The translations under genes were made by a program, and so were the position numbers. The notes beneath the pieces were generated by a model. That model saw only the letters and a program-made list of their open reading frames with translations, was not told where the DNA came from and did no database searches. A stretch of 36,089 nucleotides of DNA from Bacillota bacterium (lineage in GTDB: Bacteria > Bacillota > UBA4882 > UBA8346), in assembly GCA_023417475.1 (NCBI GenBank), contig JAEZFP010000007.1, positions 1-36,089 on the forward strand, read 5' to 3'. Below are positions 24,822 to 33,286 of this stretch, piece by piece; within the stretch, counting starts at the first letter, position 1; every line of letters starts with the position of its first letter.

Positions 24822-25751
24822 TTGTCACTGGTACTGGTTTTTATCGATGGTTTTGGGTTAGGCCGGGAAACGGCATCAAACCCGTTAAGCTCCGGAACAA
24901 TGCCGTTTTTCCGTGAATTACTGAATGGACGCCCGCTAACCCAGGAGACGGTCGGACAGGGAAAAACCGGTCTTAACTGGTTGATTCAGCCTACCGATCC
25001 CAGCTTGGGAGTGAGCGGATTGCCGCAAAGCGCCACCGGGCAGACCGCTTTTTTAACCGGAGTAAACGCCGCGCAACTGGCGGGTAGGCATATTCACGGC
25101 TTTCCAACCCGGGTTTTACGGCAAATCCTTAATGAGCGCAGCATTTTTAAAGCACTTAATGAACAGGGTTGTAGCGCCACCTTTGCCAATACCTTTACCG
25201 ATGAGTATTTCACCAGGATGTCCCGGGGTAAATTACGCCATTCGGCTACAACCACCGCCGCGCTGGCAGGCGGTTGTCGGCTACGGATGATCCCGGACCT
25301 TTTGCGGGGCGAAGCGGTCTATCAGGATATCACCAATCAAATGTTGATTGAAAAAGGATATCAAGTCCCGTTCCTGGAACCGGAAACAGCCGCCCGCAAT
25401 TTGTTGAAAGTGGCTGAGACCAATCAATTCACGCTGTTTGAATATTTTCAAACCGATCGTTGCGGTCATGCCCAAGACCCGGTTTGGGCCGAGAGGATTC
25501 TTTGGTGTTTGGACCGTTTAATCGGTTCGCTTGTGGCGCAGCGGTCGGAGTCACTAACATTGGTAGTGACCAGCGATCATGGCAATATTGAAGATCTCTC
25601 CGTTAAAACCCATACGCGCAACCCGATACCGACCATGGCCTTTGGGCCGCAAGCCCGTTGTTTTCAGTCCGTCGTTACGTTAACCGATCTTTATTTTGCG
25701 TTTTTTAACGCGCTTGATATCAAGCGCTTCGCTGAAATAGAATTATCGTAG
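24822..25751 (+). CDS. iPGM/alkaline-phosphatase superfamily metalloenzyme
   Basis: The protein has the metal-binding core of the phosphoglycerate mutase/phosphopentomutase superfamily: VFIDGFGLG (first Asp), SATGQTAFLTG (catalytic Thr/Ser region), TDRCGHAQD (Asp, His) and TSDHGN (Asp, His). At 309 residues it is shorter than true 2,3-BPG-independent mutase (~510) and lacks its inserted domain, so a different phosphate-transfer or hydrolysis reaction is likely. It starts at TTG with AAGGAG upstream, one base after the DUF421 stop, so the two are co-transcribed. Confidence 0.82.
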   Translation: MSLVLVFIDGFGLGRETASNPLSSGTMPFFRELLNGRPLTQETVGQGKTGLNWLIQPTDPSLGVSGLPQSATGQTAFLTGVNAAQLAGRHIHGFPTRVLRQILNERSIFKALNEQGCSATFANTFTDEYFTRMSRGKLRHSATTTAALAGGCRLRMIPDLLRGEAVYQDITNQMLIEKGYQVPFLEPETAARNLLKVAETNQFTLFEYFQTDRCGHAQDPVWAERILWCLDRLIGSLVAQRSESLTLVVTSDHGNIEDLSVKTHTRNPIPTMAFGPQARCFQSVVTLTDLYFAFFNALDIKRFAEIELS

Positions 25752-25793
25752 TTATTTTATTCATCATTAAATGCTAACGTATTGGAGCTTACC

Positions 25794-28319
25794 ATGACAA
25801 CTGAACTCACCAATAATCCACCGCTGGAACTTTTAGCGCCGGCCGGCGATTGGGACGCTTTGCTGGCGGCGCTTTCCGCCGGAGCCGATGCCGTCTATCT
25901 TGGCGGAAAGGCTTTCAGCGCCCGCCAATATGCCAGCAATTTCGACCTGCCGCAACTCGAAAAAGCGGTAGAACTCTACCACCTGCATGGCCGGAAACTG
26001 TATGTTACGGTCAATACCTTAATCGCCGATTCGGAAATGACCGAAGCGGTCCGGTTTGTTGAGGATTTGTATCAGATTGGGGTGGATGCCGTCATTGTCC
26101 AGGATCTGGGGTTAATTCATCGGTTACATGAGTTAATCCCGGAAATGCCGCTGCACGCCAGTACCCAAACCACCGTCCATAACCGGGAGGGCGCCGCGTA
26201 TTTAAAAAGTTTTGGCATCCGGCGCGTTGTTTTGGCCCGTGAGCTAACCGCCGCCGAAGTGACGGCAATCGCCGCCGAACCTGACATCGAAGTCGAAGTT
26301 TTTATTCATGGCGCTCTTTGTGTCTGTTATTCCGGACAATGTTTAATGAGCAGTATGATCGGGGGTCGTAGCGGCAATCGCGGTCGATGCGCCCAACCCT
26401 GCCGGATGGAGTATCAACTGGTGAAGGGGACAGAAGTGGTTCCGGCGCAGGGACAGTTTTTATTATCGCCCAAGGATATTGCCTTAGTTAAAATGATCCC
26501 CGATTTGGACCGGGCGAAAGTCCATTCGTTGAAAGTCGAGGGCCGGATGAAGCGGCCGGAGTATGTTTACTCGGTGATCAAAGTGTACCGCCAGGTCCTC
26601 GACCGTTATTACCAGGACCGGAAGCGATTTGCGGTGGAACCCGCCGAATTACAGGAACTTGAGGAAGTGTTTAATCGCGGTTTAACCAGCGGTTATTTTG
26701 GAGGCAATCGCAATCGCGACTTAATGAGTTTCGCCCGGCCCAATAATCGTGGCATTCAACTGGGGCGAATTCAAAAGGTCGACACGAAACTCGGCCGGAT
26801 TACCCTAAAGCTTGACGCCCCGTTGGAAAGCGGCGATATGGTCGAAGTTTGGGTCAGTCAAGGAGGCAGAGCGTCCGCTACCGTTAAAGATCTGATTGAT
26901 CGCAACGGCAAATCCGTAGCAATGGCCAATACCGGCGATCAAGTTACCTTGGAAGTTGGGGGGAAGATCAATCCCGGCGATCGGGTCTTTAAGGTTTTTT
27001 CCGCCAAGATCGATACCCAAACCCGTCTGGCGATTGATGCCGGAAATCAATCCATCCAGGTTCCTTGTTCGGTTGTGGTTTCCGGCCGGGAAGGCTCGCC
27101 GTTGTTCATCAGTTTTCGGGATGAGCAGGGTCATGAAGGGGAGGCGTCCTCTAAAGCGCCATTGCAAATCGCGCGCAATCGTCCCTTAACTCCGGAAGTT
27201 TTGGCCGACCAATTGGGACGGCTGGGAAATACTTCGTTTCGTTTGACCGACGTGGAGTCCCGTTTGGCTCTCAATCTGATGTTGCCGTTAAGTGAGCTGA
27301 ATCAAGCCCGGCGGGAAGCGATTGAGCGGCTTAGCGCCGCCCGACTGGCAGTATACCGGCGTCAACCCATCCGGGTTGTCTGGCCGACCAACCCATCCAC
27401 CGTCAAACAGAAGCTTGGGAAAGAAAAGCCCCAAATTAGCGTTTGGGTCGCGGATCTCGCCGGAGTGGAGCAGGCGCTTGCGGCCAAAGCCGACTTGATT
27501 TATGCCGGAGGCGACGAGTTTACTCAATTTGTTTGGTCCGAGGAGAAGCTTCAGGAGGCTGTGGCGAAAGCGGAGGCTCGCTTCACTCCGTTAATTCTCG
27601 CCACCCCGCGGATAATGCGCGAAGGACAACGTCCGGCCTGGACGGCACTGATTGAACGGATTCGTAACGTCACTCCCGCCGGAGTCCTGGTGTCGGACCT
27701 TGGCGCTTTGGAATGGTTCCTGCGTCAGAGCGAGTTGCCGCTTTATATCAATTTTACCCTCAACCTTTTTAATCATTGGTCGATCGCCGGGTTTGAGGCC
27801 CAACGGGTTAAACAGGTGTGCGCTTCGCCCGAATTAACGCTGGAACAGTTGCTGACGTTTCAAAAAGCCGACTTTAAACCCAACTTGGAAGTGATGGTTC
27901 ATGGTCCGATGGAGCTGATGGTCTCGGAGTATTGTCCCATTCATTCAGTAGAGGTCAACTCGGAAACCTGCCGACGGGTCTGCAGGGAGGCGCCTTATTA
28001 CTTCCGGGATCGGCTGAATTTTGATTTTCCGGTGTTAACCGATCAGTTTTGCCGAATGCATCTATTAAATAGTAAGGATCTCTGTTTGATTGAGGATCTT
28101 GCCAAACTGTCCAAACTTCAGCGTTCGGTGCTGCGGTTGGATCTCCGAACCTATCCATCCGCCGCGGTGGGATATTTTATTGACCGATATCAGCAGCGTT
28201 TAAAGGAGATTGCCGCGGGCAACCCGATGAATGTCGACCTGGATGAGTTTATCGCCGAAAACAAGCGACTGACCGGCAGAGGCATCACCAAAGGCCATTA
28301 TTTTCGCGGTGTTGAATAA
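25794..28319 (+). CDS. Large U32 family protein (RlhA-like) with DUF3656
   Basis: U32 proteins include RlhA, which hydroxylates a 23S rRNA cytidine, and Fe-S proteins of ubiquinone synthesis. The 'peptidase' label is historical. Residues ~12-300 form the U32 barrel with the conserved Cys set (CVCYSGQC...RGRCAQPCRM) that binds an iron-sulfur cluster in relatives. A DUF3656-like region covers ~370-490. The C-terminal ~300 residues repeat a barrel-like part with a second Cys group (EYCPIH...ETCRRVC...FCRMHL). The 841-residue length fits the long RlhA type. ATG 25794 has GGAG 6 nt upstream. Confidence 0.85.
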   Translation: MTTELTNNPPLELLAPAGDWDALLAALSAGADAVYLGGKAFSARQYASNFDLPQLEKAVELYHLHGRKLYVTVNTLIADSEMTEAVRFVEDLYQIGVDAVIVQDLGLIHRLHELIPEMPLHASTQTTVHNREGAAYLKSFGIRRVVLARELTAAEVTAIAAEPDIEVEVFIHGALCVCYSGQCLMSSMIGGRSGNRGRCAQPCRMEYQLVKGTEVVPAQGQFLLSPKDIALVKMIPDLDRAKVHSLKVEGRMKRPEYVYSVIKVYRQVLDRYYQDRKRFAVEPAELQELEEVFNRGLTSGYFGGNRNRDLMSFARPNNRGIQLGRIQKVDTKLGRITLKLDAPLESGDMVEVWVSQGGRASATVKDLIDRNGKSVAMANTGDQVTLEVGGKINPGDRVFKVFSAKIDTQTRLAIDAGNQSIQVPCSVVVSGREGSPLFISFRDEQGHEGEASSKAPLQIARNRPLTPEVLADQLGRLGNTSFRLTDVESRLALNLMLPLSELNQARREAIERLSAARLAVYRRQPIRVVWPTNPSTVKQKLGKEKPQISVWVADLAGVEQALAAKADLIYAGGDEFTQFVWSEEKLQEAVAKAEARFTPLILATPRIMREGQRPAWTALIERIRNVTPAGVLVSDLGALEWFLRQSELPLYINFTLNLFNHWSIAGFEAQRVKQVCASPELTLEQLLTFQKADFKPNLEVMVHGPMELMVSEYCPIHSVEVNSETCRRVCREAPYYFRDRLNFDFPVLTDQFCRMHLLNSKDLCLIEDLAKLSKLQRSVLRLDLRTYPSAAVGYFIDRYQQRLKEIAAGNPMNVDLDEFIAENKRLTGRGITKGHYFRGVE

Positions 28320-28367
28320 GCTAAACCAAAATGACGATTTCGCATTCCGTCACGATCGATTAATTTG

Positions 28368-28396
28368 TTTACAGCGTAGCGAATTTATGGTAAAAT
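28368..28396 (+). promoter_or_regulatory. Promoter of rpsO
   Basis: TTTACA at 28368-28373 and TAAAAT at 28391-28396 are separated by 17 nt, about 130 nt upstream of the start codon. Confidence 0.78.
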
Positions 28397-28447
28397 GAGT
28401 TTGGATTTTGGCTAAACCGCAGAATTTGCGAGATAAGCCGCACTAAA

Positions 28448-28494
28448 CCCTAGACTGGGAGTATCGAGACTCCGACGAAACCCTCGGTCAGAGG
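28448..28494 (+). promoter_or_regulatory. Structured rpsO leader, possible S15 autoregulatory site
   Basis: GGAGT/ACTCC and CCGA/TCGG hairpins lie inside an outer CTG/CAG pairing, suggesting a three-way junction like the S15-binding leader of other Bacillota. The homology is inferred from the drawn pairing only. The first two stems compete for two bases. Confidence 0.45.
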
Positions 28495-28525
28495 TGTTTA
28501 AGTAAAAATTATAGGAGGTGACATC

Positions 28526-28792
28526 ATGTTAGACACCGTGCAAAAACAAGAAATAATTAACAAATTTCGGACACATGAAGGGGATACCGGTTCACCGGAA
28601 GTCCAGATTGCCATTTTGACCGAACGGATTAATTATTTGACCGAACATTTAAAGCAACACAAAAAGGATCATCACTCCCGACGGGGTTTGTTAAAGATGG
28701 TTGGTCAACGTCGCGGACTGTTGAATTATCTTTATGACAAGGATATCGAACGGTATCGTGCCATTATCGAAAGACTGGGTCTCCGAAAATAA
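28526..28792 (+). CDS. rpsO: 30S ribosomal protein S15
   Basis: S15 binds 16S rRNA early in 30S assembly. The 88 residues are standard. The signature runs through HSRRGLLKMVGQRRGLLNYL with the conserved TGSPEVQIA opening. A perfect AGGAGGT precedes the ATG. It lies directly before pnp, as in most bacteria. Confidence 0.98.
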   Translation: MLDTVQKQEIINKFRTHEGDTGSPEVQIAILTERINYLTEHLKQHKKDHHSRRGLLKMVGQRRGLLNYLYDKDIERYRAIIERLGLRK

Positions 28793-28799
28793 TTTCTTG

Positions 28800-28826
28800 G
28801 AAAAGCGGGTTGACCGCTTTTCTTTG
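28800..28826 (+). terminator. Terminator or attenuator between rpsO and pnp
   Basis: The perfect stem GAAAAGCGG/CCGCTTTTC has a GTTGA loop and is followed by TTTG. The short T-tract suggests partial read-through to pnp. Confidence 0.7.
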
Positions 28827-28882
28827 TATTTACAGGGTATACTAAAGGATACTAGCGAACACTACCATTGGAGAGAAGCGTG

Positions 28883-28948
28883 ATGTTTGAACAAAGCCTA
28901 ATATCACTGCAATTTTCTGACTTGGATAGGTTTCGTAGGAGGGATTGA
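28883..28948 (+). CDS. Possible 21-residue leader peptide of pnp
   Basis: The ORF has GGAGAGAAG 4-12 nt upstream, starts ATG (or the adjacent GTG), and ends TGA four bases before the pnp ATG. Its end overlaps the pnp ribosome site (AGGAGGG). The peptide ends in a basic DRFRRRD. No family is recognised. If translated, it would couple ribosome traffic to pnp initiation. Confidence 0.4.
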   Translation: MFEQSLISLQFSDLDRFRRRD

Positions 28949-28952
28949 AAGA

Positions 28953-31082
28953 ATGTATAAATGGGAGATGAATTTAGCAGGACGGCCGCTGGTAATTGAG
29001 TATGGCCGCGTCGCCAAACAGGCAAGCGCCGCTGTGCTCGCCCGTTACGGCGATACGGTCGTTTTGGTCACTGCGGCTATGGCTGCGAAACCCCGCGAAG
29101 GGATCGACTTTTTCCCACTGTTGGTGGATTACGAGGAAAGATTGTACGCTGTCGGCAAGATTCCCGGCGGATTTATCAAACGGGAAGGCCGGCCGGCTGA
29201 AAGCGCCGTCCTGGCGGCCCGGATGATTGACCGTCCCATCCGGCCGTTGTTTCCGGAAGGGTTTCGCAATGATGTTCAGGTGGTCGCGACCGTCCTATCG
29301 GTCGAGCCCGATAATGAACCGTCATTGGTGGCGATGATTGGCGCTTCGGCGGCCTTACATATCTCGGACATCCCGTTTGCCGGACCGATTGGCGGCGTCA
29401 AAGTCGGACGGATCGACGGCAAAGTCGTGATCAACCCGACTGTTGCCCAACTTGATCAGAGCGATATGCAAATCGTGGTCTCGGGTACTCAAGACGCGGT
29501 GATGATGGTTGAGGCGGGTTGTAATGAGATAACCGAGGACGACGCCTTGGAAGCCATTTTGGAAGGACATGCCGTAATTCAGCAGATTTGCGGTTTTATC
29601 GAAAAAATCCGTACCGAGGTTGGTAAACCCAAGATTGAAGTGAATATTCACCAGCCCGATGCCGAGTTTGAGGCGCAAGTCCGCGAGTTTACCACTGTCA
29701 AAATGACGTCCGCCATTAAAACCGACGAAAAATTGGAACGGGAAACCTTGATCGAACAAGTCAAGGAAGAAACCCGCGCCTATTTCAGCGAGCGCTTAGG
29801 CGAAGAGTTCGCCGCCGTGAAAAAAGATCTTGAAGCGATCTTGGAAAATATCGTTAAAGAAGAAGTCCGGAAGATGATCGTGGTCGACAAGATTCGTCCC
29901 GACGGCCGCGGTTTGGCGGAGATCCGCCCGATCGCTTGCGAAGTTGGCGTTTTACCGCGTACCCACGGTTCCGGATTGTTTACCCGGGGTCAAACCCAAG
30001 TGTTGACCGTTTGCACGTTGGGACGGGTCAGCGAGGAGCAGATTCTCGACGGTTTGGGCGAGGAAAGTTCCAAACGTTATATTCACCACTATAACTTCCC
30101 GCCGTACAGCGTCGGTGAAGTCCGTCCGTCGCGGAGCCCCGGTCGGCGCGAGATCGGCCACGGCGCTTTGGCGGAACGGGCGTTGATTCCGGTGATCCCC
30201 AGCGAAGATATCTTCCCGTACACCATCCGACTCGTCTCCGAGGTGTTGGAGTCCAACGGTTCGTCCTCCCAAGCCAGTGTCTGCGGCAGTACCTTGGCGT
30301 TGATGGATGCCGGTGTCCCCATCAGAAAGCCGGTGGCCGGCGTGGCGATGGGCTTATTGAAATATGGCGAAGACTTCACCATTTTAACGGATATCCAAGG
30401 GATGGAAGACCACTTTGGCGATATGGACTTTAAAGTGGCCGGAACCGCCGATGGCATTACCGCCATCCAAATGGATATCAAAATCAAAGGGATCGGCCGC
30501 GAGATCCTCAAACAAGCGTTGGCGCAAGCCCGGGAAGGCCGACTGTTCATCCTTGGTAAAATGACGGCAGTCATTGATCAACCGCGCAACGATCTCTCGC
30601 CGTTTGCACCACGGATTATCACCTTTGAGATTGATCCCGATAAGATTCGTGACGTAATCGGACCGGGCGGTAAGATGATCCGCAAGATCATTGAAGAGAC
30701 CGGTACCGAGATTGATATCGAGGACGATGGCCGCGTCTTTATCGCCGCAGTGGACGGCAAAGCGGGCGCCAAAGCCCAGGAAATCATTAAACGGTTGACC
30801 AGCGATGTCGAGATCGGCGCAACCTATCTCGGAAAAGTCACCCGCTTGATGACCTTCGGCGCATTTGTCGAAGTGTTGCCGGGCAAAGAAGGTTTGGTCC
30901 ATATCTCGCAATTGGCGAAGGAACGGGTTGCGAAAGTGGAGGATGTGGTCAATGTCGGCGACGAGATTATGGTTAAAGTGGTCGAAATCGACAAACAAGG
31001 CCGGGTGAACCTCTCGCGTAAAGCCTTGTTGGGCGACGATCCCCAACCGCAATCCCAACCGCCGGTTCCGACCGAGGTTTGA
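28953..31082 (+). CDS. pnp: Polyribonucleotide nucleotidyltransferase (PNPase)
   Basis: A phosphorolytic 3'-5' exoribonuclease active in mRNA decay and competence-related processes. It has two RNase PH-like domains (~10-210 and ~315-530) with an alpha-helical linker between. A KH domain follows at ~555-615 (DVIGPGGKMIRKIIEETG), then an S1 domain at ~620-690 (GKVTRLMTFGAFVEVLPGKEGLVHISQ). At 709 residues it is full length. The ATG has AGGAGGG upstream. Confidence 0.98.
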   Translation: MYKWEMNLAGRPLVIEYGRVAKQASAAVLARYGDTVVLVTAAMAAKPREGIDFFPLLVDYEERLYAVGKIPGGFIKREGRPAESAVLAARMIDRPIRPLFPEGFRNDVQVVATVLSVEPDNEPSLVAMIGASAALHISDIPFAGPIGGVKVGRIDGKVVINPTVAQLDQSDMQIVVSGTQDAVMMVEAGCNEITEDDALEAILEGHAVIQQICGFIEKIRTEVGKPKIEVNIHQPDAEFEAQVREFTTVKMTSAIKTDEKLERETLIEQVKEETRAYFSERLGEEFAAVKKDLEAILENIVKEEVRKMIVVDKIRPDGRGLAEIRPIACEVGVLPRTHGSGLFTRGQTQVLTVCTLGRVSEEQILDGLGEESSKRYIHHYNFPPYSVGEVRPSRSPGRREIGHGALAERALIPVIPSEDIFPYTIRLVSEVLESNGSSSQASVCGSTLALMDAGVPIRKPVAGVAMGLLKYGEDFTILTDIQGMEDHFGDMDFKVAGTADGITAIQMDIKIKGIGREILKQALAQAREGRLFILGKMTAVIDQPRNDLSPFAPRIITFEIDPDKIRDVIGPGGKMIRKIIEETGTEIDIEDDGRVFIAAVDGKAGAKAQEIIKRLTSDVEIGATYLGKVTRLMTFGAFVEVLPGKEGLVHISQLAKERVAKVEDVVNVGDEIMVKVVEIDKQGRVNLSRKALLGDDPQPQSQPPVPTEV

Positions 31083-31120
31083 TCTTTACAACGTAGAACT
31101 TCTCTTATAAACAAAGGGAA

Positions 31121-31150
31121 GGCTGTTGACCCTGTCGACAGTCTTTTTTT
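31121..31150 (+). terminator. Terminator of pnp
   Basis: A 10 bp stem (GGCTGTTGAC/GTCGACAGTC, two G-U pairs) with a CCT loop is followed by T7. Confidence 0.88.
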
Positions 31151-31176
31151 GTTGTCGATTTTTAGGTCGTGTCATT

Positions 31177-31455
31177 ATGGACCAAAGCAAAAAAGTTTGT
31201 TTTGTTGCCAAAATCGTTTTGGCTTATGCCAGAGTAGTATTGGAACGTGCCAAATTGATTCGGGATTGCGCCAAAACTGTTTTGGGAGATGCCGGAAACG
31301 TTTTGAGTCGTGCCAAAATGATTTTGGGTATTGCCGGAACGGTTTTGGAACGTGCCAAAATGATTTTGGTTTGTGCCAAAGTAGTATTGGAACCTGCCAA
31401 AATCATTTTGGCGAGTCGAGCAAAAGAATCAAACGCATGTGCTAAAGGTGTGTAA
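31177..31455 (+). CDS. Doubtful ORF of heptad repeats across the 21 bp array
   Basis: ATG 31177 opens a 92-residue frame reading ten heptads of xAKxxLx type (for example CAKIVLA, RAKMILG). A weak AGGT lies ~10 nt upstream. Two other frames over the same DNA are open as well, so openness follows from the repeat period and does not prove coding. It has no promoter of its own after the pnp terminator. Confidence 0.15.
   Translation: MDQSKKVCFVAKIVLAYARVVLERAKLIRDCAKTVLGDAGNVLSRAKMILGIAGTVLERAKMILVCAKVVLEPAKIILASRAKESNACAKGV
31207..31416. repeat. Degenerate 21 bp tandem array, 10 units (array 2)
   Basis: Ten exact-length 21 bp units each begin GCC. The consensus is GCCAAAATNNTTTTGG plus five variable bases. 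Most units contain the palindrome CCAAAA-N3-TTTTGG. Units 5-6 and 7-8 form a 42 bp super-repeat (GCCGGAA then GCCAAAATG). The array lies between the pnp terminator and the convergent ABC operon. Confidence 0.88.
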
Positions 31456-31631
31456 TGTACAGCAACCCATCACGGACATTGTCTTGCCGGATTGTCCAAC
31501 CTATTTTTGGCATCGTATTTGAGAAAATGAAACGGAAAATGCTTGACCGCAGTCAAGCATTTTTACAAATGAGAATGATAGTCACATACTCATACTGATC
31601 AGTCTTAATATTTTGCATCCAAAAGGCGCCG
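31417..31631. other. Convergent intergenic gap after array 2
   Basis: No gene is seen apart from the end of the doubtful ORF. It holds the hairpin at 31536-31564 and a palindrome ACTGATCAGT near 31594-31603. Confidence 0.5.
31536..31564 (-). terminator. Bidirectional terminator of the ABC operon
   Basis: A 12 bp perfect stem (AAAATGCTTGAC/GTCAAGCATTTT) has a 4 nt loop, with T-runs on both strands. It lies ~70 nt beyond the last minus-strand gene and also blocks read-through from pnp. Confidence 0.8.
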
Positions 31632-33284
31632 TTAATCATCATGGTCATGTCCGTCGTGATCATCATGATGGTGTTCGGCCTCTAATTTCCCCATCTGATA
31701 ATAACTGATTTGTGTTTCAAAGCCCCCGTCAAAACGCGGCCAAATGTATGAAACGCCTTGATTGTTGATTAATACCGGCGGACCGGTCAAGATGCGAACG
31801 TCGGTTTTTTCTTCAAGTAGAGAAGGTTTACCCGGGGTTAGCGGCACATGGTAGATCTTCACGGTTCGGTCGAAAACCTGACCAAATAGTAACGAGTTGT
31901 CCTTTGGCAGCGTTACGATCGACGGATGAACCACTTTGAAGATGGAAGGTTCGTCAAGTTTTGGAAAGCTCAATTTCTCTGCGGTCTGGGTTTTTAAATC
32001 AAATCGCGTCAACTCTGTTAATTTTCCAAAGATGACGACGACCTCTCGTTGCGAATCCCAAGCTAATTCGGTAATTGAAAACGGTTGCCCGGAGATGGGT
32101 TGCAAATGTTTATTTGTGAGATTGTAGGTATACAAAAGGGCCTTCTCATCGTTACCGTTGGGTTTTGCGACGATAATGCTTCGACCATCGTTCGACCAGG
32201 CGCTGGCTGTACCGGAAGTGAGGCTCGTCACTTGTCCACTGGCAAAAGTATAACTTTTCACGATGCCATCTTCGATAAAGATCAACTGTTGCCCGTTGGG
32301 AGAAAATTTTGGCTTCTGAATATCGCGTCCCCGATAGATCGGTTTCGGCTTTCCGCCGTATTTCATATAGAAAAGTTGCGCCGTTTTTTTGACATTTGGT
32401 TTGTTGGCCACGGTTTGGCATAAAACAATTCCGGTCTGCTCATGCCAATCGCCGTAATTCACGGAATCCATCGGCGGGATTGGCGGGGAAAACAAGAATT
32501 CGGCCAAGCAAATCAATCCATATAACGATAGCCAACTTCCGCTCAACCAATAGAAGGGCTTGAATTCCCACCATCTCATCCGGCTGCGTAAATACCATAT
32601 CGTCCCGGTGATCGGGATTGCCAGACCCAAAACGGTCAACAGATAAGGTAAAATTGTTGTCGTTACCAACATGAGCCGGTTGGGAATATCGGGCCAGTAA
32701 AAATTGGCAGTAATCAAGTTAAAGATTTTGTTCCAATATTGATAACTTAGCCAGGAAATTGATCCGGAAGCAACCACCACTACAAATAACCGTTCAAACC
32801 CTTTCGCGGTGATTCCCGCCAAAAAGCTCATTGCGTGAATTACCAGGATGAATAAAACGATCCATTCCGGTCCCATTCCTTTTGGAAGCGGGAGCAAACT
32901 GAAATCAAGCCGAATGAGGAATGAGGCAATGAGTAACCAAAATAGGAGCGCGAAGCAGCTCAAAACATATTTAACACTTACAATGATATAAGGCGATAAA
33001 GGTCGCGAGATTAAAAAATCGAGCGTTTGACGGTCCGTTTCATTACTAAAACATTGCAAACCGTAAACTAACGCCAGTAAGCCAATCATACCCAAGGTTA
33101 GCCAAATGCCGAAGACGGGCAAATTTAACGAACTGCCGGTGACGCTACGGTAAATTATTATTCCAAACATTACGGGAAGCGGCAGCAGATATAGCAGCCA
33201 ATTCCGGTACAATTCCGACCGGGATAAGACCGTTAATTGCTGAAACACCGAACGGGTTTTCTGAGTATATAGCGGGAGCATCAT
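31632..33284 (-). CDS. ABC-2 type permease fused to a propeller-like domain with His/Asp-rich tail
   Basis: The N-terminal ~270 residues hold about six membrane segments in the ABC-2 permease pattern (LDFLISRPLSPYIIVSVKYVLSC is the conserved coupling region). Residues ~290-530 are hydrophilic and beta-rich with repeated blades such as PKFSPNGQQLIFI and SAWSNDGRSIIV, resembling a TolB/WD40-like beta-propeller. The last residues, HHHDDHDGHDHDD, form a metal-binding-type tail. The ATG at 33284 is chosen with GAGAGGGG ~9 nt upstream; a GTG at 33290 overlaps the previous stop. The substrate is unknown. Confidence 0.75.
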   Translation of the reverse strand: MMLPLYTQKTRSVFQQLTVLSRSELYRNWLLYLLPLPVMFGIIIYRSVTGSSLNLPVFGIWLTLGMIGLLALVYGLQCFSNETDRQTLDFLISRPLSPYIIVSVKYVLSCFALLFWLLIASFLIRLDFSLLPLPKGMGPEWIVLFILVIHAMSFLAGITAKGFERLFVVVVASGSISWLSYQYWNKIFNLITANFYWPDIPNRLMLVTTTILPYLLTVLGLAIPITGTIWYLRSRMRWWEFKPFYWLSGSWLSLYGLICLAEFLFSPPIPPMDSVNYGDWHEQTGIVLCQTVANKPNVKKTAQLFYMKYGGKPKPIYRGRDIQKPKFSPNGQQLIFIEDGIVKSYTFASGQVTSLTSGTASAWSNDGRSIIVAKPNGNDEKALLYTYNLTNKHLQPISGQPFSITELAWDSQREVVVIFGKLTELTRFDLKTQTAEKLSFPKLDEPSIFKVVHPSIVTLPKDNSLLFGQVFDRTVKIYHVPLTPGKPSLLEEKTDVRILTGPPVLINNQGVSYIWPRFDGGFETQISYYQMGKLEAEHHHDDHDGHDHDD

Positions 33285-33286
33285 TG

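Noticed and set aside
30384..31058. 224-residue minus-strand ORF opposite pnp
   Set aside because: It is a shadow of the PNPase frame, with no ribosome site and no recognisable domain.
31207..31416. Possible CRISPR array
   Set aside because: The units are 21 bp, degenerate and contiguous, with no repeat-spacer alternation and no cas genes. The same holds for 13580-13789.
31570..31584. Fur-box-like TGAGAATGATAGTCA
   Set aside because: It matches 11 of 14 consensus positions but lies between convergent gene ends, upstream of no gene.
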